DNA of 64,000 bases from Rivularia sp. PCC 7116 (GTDB lineage Bacteria > Cyanobacteriota > Cyanobacteriia > Cyanobacteriales > Nostocaceae). The stretch's first letter is position 1, and every line of letters starts with the position of its first letter. The notes below the pieces were generated by a model. It saw only the letters and a list, made by a program, of their open reading frames with translations, was not told the origin of the DNA and made no database searches. The DNA lies in NCBI RefSeq assembly GCF_000316665.1, contig NC_019678.1, positions 4,712,001-4,776,000 on the forward strand. The letters are read 5' to 3'. This document shows positions 44,545 to 53,114 of this stretch, piece by piece. A program made the position numbers and the translations under genes.

Positions 44545-45384
44545 TTACTGAATTTCCTTAACATTTTCCATAACCTGGTTATACAGTTGCTGATTATCTT
44601 GCTCTTGAAAAATTTCTGCGGCTCGCTGCAAATCTGCTAATCCAGCATCTTTATCTCCTAATTCGACGCGAGCATTTCCCCGATTGTTATAAGCAGCACC
44701 AAAGTTGGGATTGAGTTCAATGGCTTTATTGTAATCAGCAACTGCTCCCTCTTTGTCTCCTTGAGCGGCGCGAGCATTGCCTCGATTATTATAAGCAACA
44801 GCGTAGTTAGATTTGATCTCAATGGCTCTCGTGTAATCGGCTATAGCTTCGTTTCTATCTCCATCAGCGGCGCGAGCATTGCCACGATTGTTGTATGCTT
44901 CGGCGTAATTTGGATTTAATTCAATAGCTTTATCGTAATCTTGAACTGCACCGCTTACATCACCTTGAGCAGCCCGAGCATTGGCGCGATTGTTGTAAGC
45001 TTGAGCGTTATCTGGTGCAATCCGAAGCGCCTCATTATAGTCAGCGATCGCACCTTGCCTGTCTCCGGTATCGAACTGTACTAATCCGCGCCCGTTATAG
45101 GCTAGAACATACTCTGGATTAAGGCTTATAGCTTTTGTATATGCAGCGATCGCGCCCTGGGTATCACCCTGAATATGCTTGTACTGCCCCTGAGCGTAAA
45201 ATTCCTTCGCTGTCGATGGGTTCGCTACTGGAGTCGCTACAGGGCTAACTCCTATTTCCGTTACCAATACGTCTTTATCGTTGCTGCAAGAAACAGTTAC
45301 AGTTGCGATAAATCCACTCAACAAGGCTACACCAAATCTTTTGGGAACTCCTGTCAAATTTTGCTCAAACAACCACTGTTTCAT
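44545..45384 (-). CDS. TPR-repeat protein with signal peptide (probable lipoprotein)
   Basis: A 279-residue protein. A hydrophobic signal (VALLSGFIATVTVSC) ends at a possible lipobox cysteine (about residue 33). After a short linker come six consecutive 34-residue tetratricopeptide repeats (about 65-265), each with the core NPxYAxAYNNRGNARxxxGDxxxAIADYxxAI. This gives a periplasmic or membrane-bound protein-binding superhelix. The repeats are nearly identical to one another, pointing to recent internal duplication. Binding partners are unknown. The downstream flank carries GAGCAGTGAGCAGTGAGCAGTCAACAG-type short repeats at about 44510. Confidence 0.88.
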   Translation of the reverse strand: MKQWLFEQNLTGVPKRFGVALLSGFIATVTVSCSNDKDVLVTEIGVSPVATPVANPSTAKEFYAQGQYKHIQGDTQGAIAAYTKAISLNPEYVLAYNGRGLVQFDTGDRQGAIADYNEALRIAPDNAQAYNNRANARAAQGDVSGAVQDYDKAIELNPNYAEAYNNRGNARAADGDRNEAIADYTRAIEIKSNYAVAYNNRGNARAAQGDKEGAVADYNKAIELNPNFGAAYNNRGNARVELGDKDAGLADLQRAAEIFQEQDNQQLYNQVMENVKEIQ

Positions 45385-45532
45385 AATTCACTGTTTATCA
45401 AAACACCCACAACTTTGACATTCCTACAAAAAAAATTCATTTTTCTTTACTTTCTCTAGCGTGCAACTCCTTTTTGGTTATATTGACTATTTTTGCACGA
45501 TTAATATAACTAATTTGTTTACATTTTACCTT

Positions 45533-46444
45533 TTATTCTTCACTTTCTCCCTGTTTAGAAGTTAACCTGAAACTACTAGTTTTAGAAACATCTACAGCAA
45601 GTTGCTGTAGGTTATCCCCTAAATTCTTTTGCATATCCTTAGTTAAAGTAATATCAAAATCTAAATCTACATTTTTAGTCTCTACCAGCCGTACCAGTTC
45701 GGAAAATGGCACTTTAGTTGTTGTGCGTTCGTAACTATTAAGTTTAAAATCTGAGGTTTCAGATAAATTTTGAGCTAGCATTGCTTGTTTAATTCGTTCC
45801 TGTAAATGCTCAAATTCAGATTTTAACAACTTCCACTGCTGCTCTAATTCAACATATTTTGCACCAAGCAAAGTTAAATCTTCTGTTGCAGCATCAAAGT
45901 TTATATTTTGAGTTAATTCTAATAAACGTAAATGAACTTGAGCCAGAATAATGCAGTCAAGATAAGCATATTCTATTTGCTCTTCACTTAAAGGTCTAAT
46001 TCCCCAATCGCTGCTTTGCTGCTGTTTATCAATGTCTTGGAAATGGCAAAGCGTCATTGCCAAAGTTTTTAATTGATAGTTAGGTAAAGGTAAAACATAG
46101 TAAGGTATCTGTTTCGCCGTCTCCAAAGTGCAGGTGACATTTTTAGCTTTCTTTTTACCTAAAAATCTTAAATCGTATTTAGCATTATGAAATACTTTTT
46201 CTACTGAGGAATTTATCATAATTGTATCTATAAACTCGGTCACAATTTCTGGCTGGTCGAGTACGTCTAAAATATAGACGCTTTCCCCAGTTAAATCCGT
46301 ACTATCATCCAAAACTTGAATCAGCGATAGCCTCGGATTGCGAGTATCGTAATCGGCAACTTCCGTATCTAACCAAAGAGTTTGAGATTGAGTATATTTA
46401 GCAACGATAGAACGTATTTCGTCACCGGATTTTAGGTAAGGCAT
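45533..46444 (-). CDS. 3'-5' exonuclease of the ribonuclease D (DEDDy) family
   Basis: A 303-residue nuclease. The exonuclease motifs are LWLDTEVADYD (ExoI, D-x-E), FHNAKYDLRFLG (ExoII, N-x3-D) and YAYLDCIILAQVHL (ExoIII, Y-x3-D), so it is DEDDy. The exonuclease core is about residues 1-190; the C-terminal 100 residues are a helical, likely coiled-coil segment (EQQWKLLKSEFEHLQERIKQA) instead of the HRDC domain of E. coli RNase D. The start is ATG 46442-46444 (MPYLKSGDEI) with AGGGA upstream; a longer frame adds 21 hydrophobic residues without a ribosome site. It would trim RNA 3' ends. Without HRDC the exact substrate is open. Confidence 0.86.
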   Translation of the reverse strand: MPYLKSGDEIRSIVAKYTQSQTLWLDTEVADYDTRNPRLSLIQVLDDSTDLTGESVYILDVLDQPEIVTEFIDTIMINSSVEKVFHNAKYDLRFLGKKKAKNVTCTLETAKQIPYYVLPLPNYQLKTLAMTLCHFQDIDKQQQSSDWGIRPLSEEQIEYAYLDCIILAQVHLRLLELTQNINFDAATEDLTLLGAKYVELEQQWKLLKSEFEHLQERIKQAMLAQNLSETSDFKLNSYERTTTKVPFSELVRLVETKNVDLDFDITLTKDMQKNLGDNLQQLAVDVSKTSSFRLTSKQGESEE

Positions 46445-46896
46445 TGAGCAATATTCCCTAAAAAAATTGGGTAAAAGTAACCAAGTTACAATTTCCCAAG
46501 TTAACATTTTGTATGTAATTTATTTGTAGTGCCGTATCTGTTTACTCTCAGTAATTACGATAATTTGATTTTTTTAATTAAGCTATACAAGAATTGTGTA
46601 TAAAAAAGGAGCTATTTGTATTATAAAATTTCGCTGTAAATATACCTTGCCAATGAGGTTATTATTATCAACCCGGCTTTGATTAAAACCAGGTCATTTG
46701 TAAAATAAACTCTGAATCTAAAAAATTCGCTGTCTATCAGTGAGAAAAAATACTCCGGCAAGATACTCGTACCATACGCTCATCAAAATTGATGCGGCAA
46801 ATTACTATTGCGAAATAAGAATGACTAATAAATAATTTATTAAAAATATTTTTATAGTTAACTATTTATTGTTGGCAATGCCCAATGCCCAAACAC
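46445..46896. other. Spacer between the GAF-protein and RNase D-like genes
   Basis: About 450 bp, A+T-rich, with no frame or tRNA. A short GGCAATGCCCAATGCCCAAAC repeat lies at 46874-46894 at the end of the GAF gene. Nothing else is visible. Confidence 0.45.
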
Positions 46897-47412
46897 TCAA
46901 GAATCGCGAATAGCATTCGCCTTAGCTAAATTTTGAGCTTCATTTTGCATCATTTGAATATCGGATGGAGTCCATAAGCGTGGTTTTTGGCAGTGATGTG
47001 CTATTAGTAAACCCCACAAACCCTTAGCAGTTAAAATAGGTGCGACTAAATTCGCACGAACTTTTAAACCGCGTAAAAAATCGCGGTGGCAATCAGCAAT
47101 TGGTTCTGACTCAATATCCTCAATCGCATTTATTCTTCCCTGTAGATACAATTCGGCATACCCATCATTAAAACAGTCATCAGGGCCAGTAGAACCGAGA
47201 ATAGACAAATGTTCCGAACTCAAAGCTTCAAAAGTAACTTGCCCATCCCACTGAGAATAAAAATAATACAAAACCACCCTGTCAACATCAAATTTATCTC
47301 GCAAGCGAGATGTCGTTTCAGTAATTAAAGTATCCCGTTCTATTGTCTCAGTTAAGCGATTTAGTATCTTTTTAAGACCACGGTCAAAATTTTGATTAGA
47401 ATTCTGTACCAC
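46897..47412 (-). CDS. Stand-alone GAF protein with DXCF-type cyanobacteriochrome cysteines
   Basis: A 171-residue protein made almost wholly of one GAF domain (about 20-165). It has the DXCF motif Asp78-Asp79-Cys80-Phe81 and, 28 residues later, the canonical chromophore site Cys108-His109, followed by the bilin-pocket block VRANLVAPIL and LWGLLIAHHC. These features and the 28-residue cysteine spacing match DXCF cyanobacteriochromes, photoreceptors that bind phycoviolobilin or phycocyanobilin. No kinase, GGDEF or MCP output domain is present and none is encoded nearby, so it would act by protein-protein contact or has lost its photochemistry. Some GAF proteins keep such motifs without a bilin, so binding needs proof. 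It is divergent from agrE. Confidence 0.75.
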   Translation of the reverse strand: MVQNSNQNFDRGLKKILNRLTETIERDTLITETTSRLRDKFDVDRVVLYYFYSQWDGQVTFEALSSEHLSILGSTGPDDCFNDGYAELYLQGRINAIEDIESEPIADCHRDFLRGLKVRANLVAPILTAKGLWGLLIAHHCQKPRLWTPSDIQMMQNEAQNLAKANAIRDS

Positions 47413-47529
47413 CGTTCCAGTATCACACTTGAGTAATAATTATCTTTAATAATTTTATGCTAACAACCACTTTTACAAATACTTTATTAAGTAATACTCT
47501 TTTAAGCTTAGAAAAATATCTAATCAATA

Positions 47530-47625
47530 ACGGGAATTGGGCATTGGGAATTGCATATTGGGCAAAAAAATCCTTTTTTCTTCCCACTCTCCCCCCTCTC
47601 CCCCTCTTACCCCTCTCCCCCACTC
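47530..47625. repeat. GGGAATTGGGCATT repeats and CCCCTCTCCCCC pyrimidine tract upstream of agrE
   Basis: GGGAATTGGGCATTGGGAATT (about 47531) is followed by CCCACTCTCCCCCCTCTCCCCCTCTTACCCC (about 47583). The same pair of repeat types follows folE at 16226-16365. It lies about 60 bp before the agrE start. Confidence 0.75.
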
Positions 47626-47683
47626 GTAATGGTAATAGAATAAACAAGATAATTGCATCTATTCACCAAGAAGGTACTTACCT

Positions 47684-49798
47684 ATGACGACTTCTGAAAT
47701 CCGCTTTTTGATGTGTGCCCCAGAACATTATGATGTAGATTATGTAATCAATCCTTGGATGGAAGGGAATATTCACAAGTCATCTCAAGAGCGTGCCGTA
47801 CAACAATGGCAGAAACTGCATCACGTACTTAAAGAACACGCCATTGTTGATTTGGTGAAACCTCACAAAGGTGTCCCCGATATGGTTTTTACCGCCAATG
47901 CTGGTTTAATCTTAGGTGACAATGTGGTTTTAAGTCGCTTTTTACACAAAGAGCGTCAAGGAGAGGAGCCTTACTTTAAAGCATGGTTTGAAGAAAATGG
48001 CTTTACTGTTTATGAATTACCCAAAGATTTACCTTTTGAAGGTGCGGGTGATGCACTTTTAGATCGAGAAGGGCGCTGGTTATGGGCTGGTTATGGTTTT
48101 CGTTCGGAATTAGATTCTCATCCTTATTTGGCAAGATGGCTGGATATTGAGGTATTATCCTTACGACTAACCGACGAACGTTTTTATCACCTTGATACTT
48201 GCTTTTGCCCTTTAGCCAATGGCTATTTACTTTACTACCCCGAAGCTTTTGACTCCTATTCCAACCGCTTGATTGAAATGCGTGTGGCACCGGAAAAACG
48301 CATTGCTATAGAAGAAGCCGATGCAGTTAATTTTGCTTGCAATACGGTGAATGTGGAAAATATCGTAGTCATGAACAAAGCTTCCGATTCGCTTAAAGCA
48401 CGTTTAGGGAAAGTTGGCTTTGAGGTGATTGAAACTCCACTTACCGAATTTCTCAAAGCAGGTGGTGCCGCGAAATGTTTAACATTGCGAGTAACCGAAC
48501 CCGTATTGGAAGATGTACATGCTAATTCTCAGGTAGAAAGTCAAGTTGTCCGTATGGAAGGACATTTATTAGACTCGGGTTTAATTAACCGTGCTTTGGA
48601 CTTAATTATAGATAATGGCGGAAGTTTCAAAGTTCAAAATTTCCTTTTGGGAGAACAGCGTCAAAGTACTTCTGCTGCTGAGGTGAAAGTTTCCGCTCCT
48701 TCTCATGAAGTGATGGAAAGCATTGTATCCCATCTAATTGACTTGGGCGCGATGAATTTACCAGAAGACGAGCGAGACGCTAAACTCGAACCCGTGATTC
48801 ATAACGGGGTAGCACCGGATGATTTTTACGTTAGTACCATTTATCCTACGGAAGTTCGGATTAAAGGCAATTGGGTAAAAGTCGATTCGCAACGGATGGA
48901 TGGTGCAATAGCGATTACCGAAACCTCCGCAGGAATCACCGCTCGGTGTAAAATATTGCGCGATTTAGAAGCAGGAGAAAAAGTAGTTGTAGATGTACAA
49001 GGCATCCGCACCATTCGTAAAACCGAATCGCGGGAAAAACGCAATACAGAAGAATTCAGCTTTATGTCTGCCGGTGTTTCCAGCGAGCGTCGCGTAGAAT
49101 TAATTGTGGAACAAGTCGCTTGGGAATTGCGTAAAATCCGTGATTCTGGAGGTAAAGTTATCGTAACAGCCGGACCAGTAGTCATACATACCGGCGGTGG
49201 CGAACATTTATCACAATTAGTTAAAGAAGGCTACGTACAGGGATTATTAGGTGGCAACGCGATCGCGGTTCACGACATCGAACAATCGATTATGGGAACA
49301 TCTTTGGGTGTAGACATGAAGCGAGGAGTTTCAGTACGCGGAGGGCATCGTCATCACCTCAAAGCAATTAACAGCGTTCGCCGTCATGGCAGTATTGCTA
49401 AAGCCGTACAAGCGGGAATGATTCAAAGAGGGGTAATGTACGAATGTGTTAAAAACAATGTGCCCTTTGCCTTAGCTGGTTCGATTCGAGATGACGGTCC
49501 GTTACCCGATACTCAAATGGATTTAATTAAAGCACAGCAGGAGTACGCAGAATTACTTAAAGGTGCAGATATGATTTTGATGCTTTCCACCATGCTGCAT
49601 TCCATTGGAGTTGGTAATATGACCCCTGCGGGAGTAAAAATGGTATGTGTCGATATCAACCCGGCAGTAGTAACAAAATTGAGCGATAGAGGCTCGGTAG
49701 AATCAGTTGGTGTAGTTACAGATGTGGGATTATTTTTAAGTTTGTTAGTACAGCAGCTTGATAAATTAACCAGTCCTTATACCGCACAAGTTGGTTAA
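47684..49798 (+). CDS. agrE: Bifunctional arginine dihydrolase / ornithine cyclodeaminase (AgrE/ArgZ)
   Basis: A 704-residue fusion that releases ammonia from arginine to give ornithine and, in Anabaena AgrE, converts ornithine to proline. The N-terminal about 280 residues are a guanidino-modifying domain: CAPEHYDVDYVINPWM, VFTANAGLIL, FEGAGDALL, HLDTCFCPL and the catalytic Cys in GGAAKCLTLRVT (about 270). The C-terminal 400 residues resemble the LOR/SDH and TIGR00300 ornithine cyclodeaminase type, with TAGPVVIHTGGG and GLLGGNAIAVHDIEQ. The length matches Anabaena AgrE (about 703). It handles arginine from cyanophycin, an important step in heterocyst nitrogen export. The start at 47684 is preceded by an AGAAGG element. 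Confidence 0.95.
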   Translation: MTTSEIRFLMCAPEHYDVDYVINPWMEGNIHKSSQERAVQQWQKLHHVLKEHAIVDLVKPHKGVPDMVFTANAGLILGDNVVLSRFLHKERQGEEPYFKAWFEENGFTVYELPKDLPFEGAGDALLDREGRWLWAGYGFRSELDSHPYLARWLDIEVLSLRLTDERFYHLDTCFCPLANGYLLYYPEAFDSYSNRLIEMRVAPEKRIAIEEADAVNFACNTVNVENIVVMNKASDSLKARLGKVGFEVIETPLTEFLKAGGAAKCLTLRVTEPVLEDVHANSQVESQVVRMEGHLLDSGLINRALDLIIDNGGSFKVQNFLLGEQRQSTSAAEVKVSAPSHEVMESIVSHLIDLGAMNLPEDERDAKLEPVIHNGVAPDDFYVSTIYPTEVRIKGNWVKVDSQRMDGAIAITETSAGITARCKILRDLEAGEKVVVDVQGIRTIRKTESREKRNTEEFSFMSAGVSSERRVELIVEQVAWELRKIRDSGGKVIVTAGPVVIHTGGGEHLSQLVKEGYVQGLLGGNAIAVHDIEQSIMGTSLGVDMKRGVSVRGGHRHHLKAINSVRRHGSIAKAVQAGMIQRGVMYECVKNNVPFALAGSIRDDGPLPDTQMDLIKAQQEYAELLKGADMILMLSTMLHSIGVGNMTPAGVKMVCVDINPAVVTKLSDRGSVESVGVVTDVGLFLSLLVQQLDKLTSPYTAQVG

Positions 49799-49810
49799 AT
49801 TCCCGATGTA

Positions 49811-49833
49811 GAGACGTAGCAGCGCTACGTCTC
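49811..49833. repeat. Perfect hairpin GAGACGTAGC-AGC-GCTACGTCTC
   Basis: A 10-bp perfect stem with a 3-nt loop, 12 bp after agrE. I recall this hairpin as a very common dispersed repeat in Nostocales. It can serve as a transcript end between convergent genes, though no T-run follows. Confidence 0.8.
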
Positions 49834-49862
49834 CCTAATCAAGGATATCCCAGAAATGAATA

Positions 49863-50648
49863 TTAATTTTTAAGATCTGCAAGAAAATTAAAAGCCTGAA
49901 ATGGATATTCCATGGATTTTATAAATCCTTCGTAATTAAGTGGTTTATTTTGTGCAAGCCAGTCTTTGATTAAAAACAAGGAATAACCATGAGCATCGAA
50001 GAAGTCGTAAATCTCAAATTGAGAAACGTTATGAGCTTTTAAACCAGATTTAGCACATTCAAAAAGAATAGTTGGATGACACCGCTGCAATATAGTTTCA
50101 CCACCTTTTAATGCTGCTAATTCACCCCCTTCTACATCAATCTTGATGAATCCTATAAATAAATCAGGTGGAACAATTTCATCTAGTCTGAGACATTTTA
50201 CTTTGATAATCTTGAAATTTTGCTTGCCATTCCTAGAACCATGATGCTGTAATCCACTGTAACCAGAACTCGGAGACTGCAAATAGAAGTCTACTTCACC
50301 ATTACTCTCACCGAGGGCAGCTTGAATTATTTCTACATTTTGAAACTTAGACTTCAACCAATTATATTTGTAGGGAATGGGTTCAATCGCAATATGTTTA
50401 CCATGAGGTGAAAGTTTATTGATGAGACTAAGTACCGAACCTAGATGAGTTCCAATATCAATGCAATTCATTGAACTGTTGATAATTTTACTCATCGCCA
50501 ATTCCGCTCGGGTAGACTCGACGTAAATTTCTTGCAGTTCGGGATATTTTCTATGTTTTAAAATTTTAGTAAAATCGCGCAACTTAACGGCAGGCTTTTC
50601 TAGAGGGGTGCCAATTAGCTGATGAGCAAGGTATTCCTTTATTAGCAT
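49863..50648 (-). CDS. FkbM-family methyltransferase
   Basis: A 261-residue SAM-dependent O-methyltransferase. The SAM motif is CIDIGTHLGSVLSLIN (about 72-87). The family motif FIKIDVEGGELAALKGG lies at about 175-191, and the LFECAKSG strand follows. FkbM enzymes methylate hydroxyl groups of sugars or polyketides, and in cyanobacteria many sit in exopolysaccharide or lipopolysaccharide loci. It begins the polysaccharide-related region to its right. The N-terminal 60 residues (LAHQLIGTPLEKPAVKLRDF) are an extension common to bacterial members. Acceptor unknown. Confidence 0.88.
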   Translation of the reverse strand: MLIKEYLAHQLIGTPLEKPAVKLRDFTKILKHRKYPELQEIYVESTRAELAMSKIINSSMNCIDIGTHLGSVLSLINKLSPHGKHIAIEPIPYKYNWLKSKFQNVEIIQAALGESNGEVDFYLQSPSSGYSGLQHHGSRNGKQNFKIIKVKCLRLDEIVPPDLFIGFIKIDVEGGELAALKGGETILQRCHPTILFECAKSGLKAHNVSQFEIYDFFDAHGYSLFLIKDWLAQNKPLNYEGFIKSMEYPFQAFNFLADLKN

Positions 50649-50929
50649 AATTGAAGCCTAATTCTAATGTTTCCCTATGGTGGCAACTTAAATCAATCAT
50701 AAACGATAAATTTTCGTCTGAGTTAAGTTGAAATAAACCCTAAAAACTTGAGAATATGCTCGTTTTTCTGTTCTAAAGTGCCTTATAGTTTCATAAAAAT
50801 CAAAAAAAATGTCACATCTTTTCCTATGATTTATTCTTATGATTACAATTATTAACCATAGATAAGATATAAACTCAGAACTTCAAATAAAAATCCCAAA
50901 AACCACAGATAAAACACAAATTTCATCAA

Positions 50930-51451
50930 ATGCAACTAACAATCCACAATAAGCAGCTACAAATCAACCCCGCAAGCTTTATTGCCGATTTTCTACTAAC
51001 AGGAATGCTTATTGGACCGATAGCCGCTCCTTTCTTAGCTGCATCCGGGCTGCCAATCTTACCTCAAATCGCCAACATAATTTATTTTATGGGCGATCGT
51101 GTCTGCCCCCAACCTCAGATGGGAGTAGAATTAGCGTCACCGTTCCTTATGGCTGTATGTATGCGTTGTTACGGTACCGTCACGGGTTTATTAGCCACAA
51201 GGTTACTGCATATTGCTGATGGCGGAAAAGCTTTTTACTGGCTGCATCAATACGGTTGGAATGGTGCAGCACTAGCTACCGTATTAATGATGGCTTATCC
51301 CTTAGAAATGGCAGGGCAAATTTTAGGCTGGTGGAGTTTTCACAATTTAATTGTCGTACCCTTTGGCTTAACTACAGGTTTAGCTTGGGGGTTATTTACA
51401 ATGCCGATTTTGCACGGTTCGCCAAGTGCAAAATCTTCCCTCCAGACATAA
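50930..51451 (+). CDS. DUF2085 membrane protein
   Basis: A 173-residue integral membrane protein with about four helices. The DUF2085 family signatures are FMGDRVCPQP, then VCMRCYGTVTGLLATRL (C-x-R-C) near residue 70, and the PLEMAGQILGWWS helix near 130. The cysteine pair plus the upstream Cys may bind a metal or cofactor, but the family has no known function. An in-frame ATG at 50930 follows an A-rich leader. It lies apart from the polysaccharide genes in strand and repeat surroundings. Confidence 0.85.
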   Translation: MQLTIHNKQLQINPASFIADFLLTGMLIGPIAAPFLAASGLPILPQIANIIYFMGDRVCPQPQMGVELASPFLMAVCMRCYGTVTGLLATRLLHIADGGKAFYWLHQYGWNGAALATVLMMAYPLEMAGQILGWWSFHNLIVVPFGLTTGLAWGLFTMPILHGSPSAKSSLQT

Positions 51452-52058
51452 ATTTAAACAGAATTTGAGCAGAATTATTTATTGTCAAACACGAAAACTT
51501 GCTTGCGGGGATTCCCCCGTTGAGCAACCTCCGGGGCATTTTACCCGCTTGAGCGCACCTAGCGGAAATTATTATAGCGCTTTTTATTTGGGTGCAATAC
51601 ACTCCGATCAACCTCACCTACCTTCCCCTCTGCTTGTTAAGTCTACGGTGTACGCATAACTCTGCCGGGGACTATAAGTCCCCGTCTAATAGCTAAAGTC
51701 GTCTAAAGACGACTGAAAAATTATGTACAAAATAAAACATCATAGTTAGTCCTATTTATAGGACTTCTGCTATTAGACAGGGACTTGCAGTCCCTGGCGA
51801 GCAATGGTTTTAACTACTTATGTGTACGCGGTAGCTTTATTAAGTAGAGGAGTATATTCTATTCAACTGGAAACTGCTATATATCATGTTCGATAAATCA
51901 CTTACTACATGTCATTGCGAGTGAAACGAATTGGAGCAAAGCAATGACAACTGTTCATCCGAACATGGCATTAATTGTGGAAAATATTTTAAAAATCTTG
52001 AAAAAATAAAACGATGCACCCTGTATATGTAGCGCGGAAGCCAAACAATTAGCTTCTT
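51452..52058. other. Repeat-rich spacer (607 bp)
   Basis: No gene supported. It contains the MITE-like element at 51664-51798, short palindromes near 51545, and a CATGTCATTGCGAGTGAAACGAATTGGAGC stretch (about 51908) that resembles the bacterial 'GTCATTGCGAGCGAAACGAA' repeat widely seen in intergenic DNA. Confidence 0.55.
51664..51798. repeat. MITE-like element, 135 bp with 30-bp terminal inverted repeats
   Basis: The left end GCCGGGGACTATAAGTCCCC...CTAATAGC is an imperfect inverse (about 25 of 30) of the right end GCTATTAGACAGGGACTTGC...CCCTGGC. Internal hairpins AGTCGTCT-AA-AGACGACT (about 51698) and GTCCTATTTATAGGAC (about 51756) add to it. Non-coding, with the look of a non-autonomous mobile repeat. 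Confidence 0.75.
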
Positions 52059-53114
52059 TTAAATGTTAGTCAAATGCTCCATCAAAGCTTTGATATAAAT
52101 TCGATGATTATATCGCTCATGCACCAATTGATAACCCTTTCGGGCTAATGCTTCACTCTGTTTAGAACCTTTCAACAGACTGTTAATTGCTTGACTTAAG
52201 CCTTGCCAATCACCTGGATTGACACCTAAAACTGCTTTTGCATCAATTAATTCCTGGATAATTCCTGGCGAGCGAGTGATGATTACGGGTTTGCGGCAAG
52301 CAAGTGCTTCAAACAAAGTAGATAAACCTGCTTGGTAATTGTTTTCATGAAGAGCGATCGCCACAATGTCAGCATCCTGGTAAAGCTGCACCAAGGAATT
52401 CCAATCATAATAGCGGTAAGACATGTTTGCTGGAATAACTTCCGGAAAAGTCTGGGAATTTACAGTTTTAACCGGAGATGCAGCACTAATTTTCACATCA
52501 ACATCAAGAGACTCTGTTGCTCTTGCCAAAGTTTGATAATCTCGTTGCTCTAAACCGCCACTAACAATTAACGGACGCGATCTTTGTGTTAAAGCAAGTT
52601 TTGGAGTAAAGAATGATGTATCTGTAGGTTGATAAGGAAACAAACTGACTCGCTGCTTGGGTAAACTTAAATAATCCCGCAAGAAATCGACTTGCTCTGG
52701 ATTCGCCGTCATAAACAAATCGACTTTTTTTCTGATTTCAAACAGCTTTAAGGCCAAGCGCCCTCGTACTCTGTTGAGATTATGTGTAAACACAACCACT
52801 TTTGGTCCTTTCTTTCTTCCTCCACATAATGTTGCTATTGGTAGTCCTACAGTCTCATCAGCACAAAATATGACATCATCACTTCGTAGCTTAGAAGATA
52901 AATTGTGCGCCAAATGCCAGTCCTGTCTACATCCTATAATATTTTCACATATCAAATGCATTGGTAGTAAAAAGTCGCTATTTGCCTGATGTATTGTTGC
53001 ATTTAAACGCCGACTGACATCAAACATCACATGAACTGGGCGTTTTCCAACTTGAGCATCCTTACTAATATCCTCCAAATTCACAAAACTACTGAGCGCT
53101 AAATGATATGTCAT
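52059..53114 (-). CDS. Glycosyltransferase, GT4-like
   Basis: A 351-residue GT-B enzyme. The C-terminal donor-binding half shows LIVSGGLEQRDY, then YQDADIVAIALHENNYQAGLSTLFEALACRKPVIITRSPG, which holds the GT4 E-x7-E equivalent (TLFEALACRKPVI). The N-terminal acceptor half is less conserved. It transfers a sugar from a nucleotide sugar to a growing glycan at the cytoplasmic membrane; donor and acceptor are unknown. It lies between repeat-rich spacers, with no tight partner. The length is slightly short for GT4 (350-400). Confidence 0.85.
   Translation of the reverse strand: MTYHLALSSFVNLEDISKDAQVGKRPVHVMFDVSRRLNATIHQANSDFLLPMHLICENIIGCRQDWHLAHNLSSKLRSDDVIFCADETVGLPIATLCGGRKKGPKVVVFTHNLNRVRGRLALKLFEIRKKVDLFMTANPEQVDFLRDYLSLPKQRVSLFPYQPTDTSFFTPKLALTQRSRPLIVSGGLEQRDYQTLARATESLDVDVKISAASPVKTVNSQTFPEVIPANMSYRYYDWNSLVQLYQDADIVAIALHENNYQAGLSTLFEALACRKPVIITRSPGIIQELIDAKAVLGVNPGDWQGLSQAINSLLKGSKQSEALARKGYQLVHERYNHRIYIKALMEHLTNI

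Noticed and set aside
48841-49185. A 114-codon minus frame inside agrE
   Set aside because: Shadow of agrE with no independent signal.
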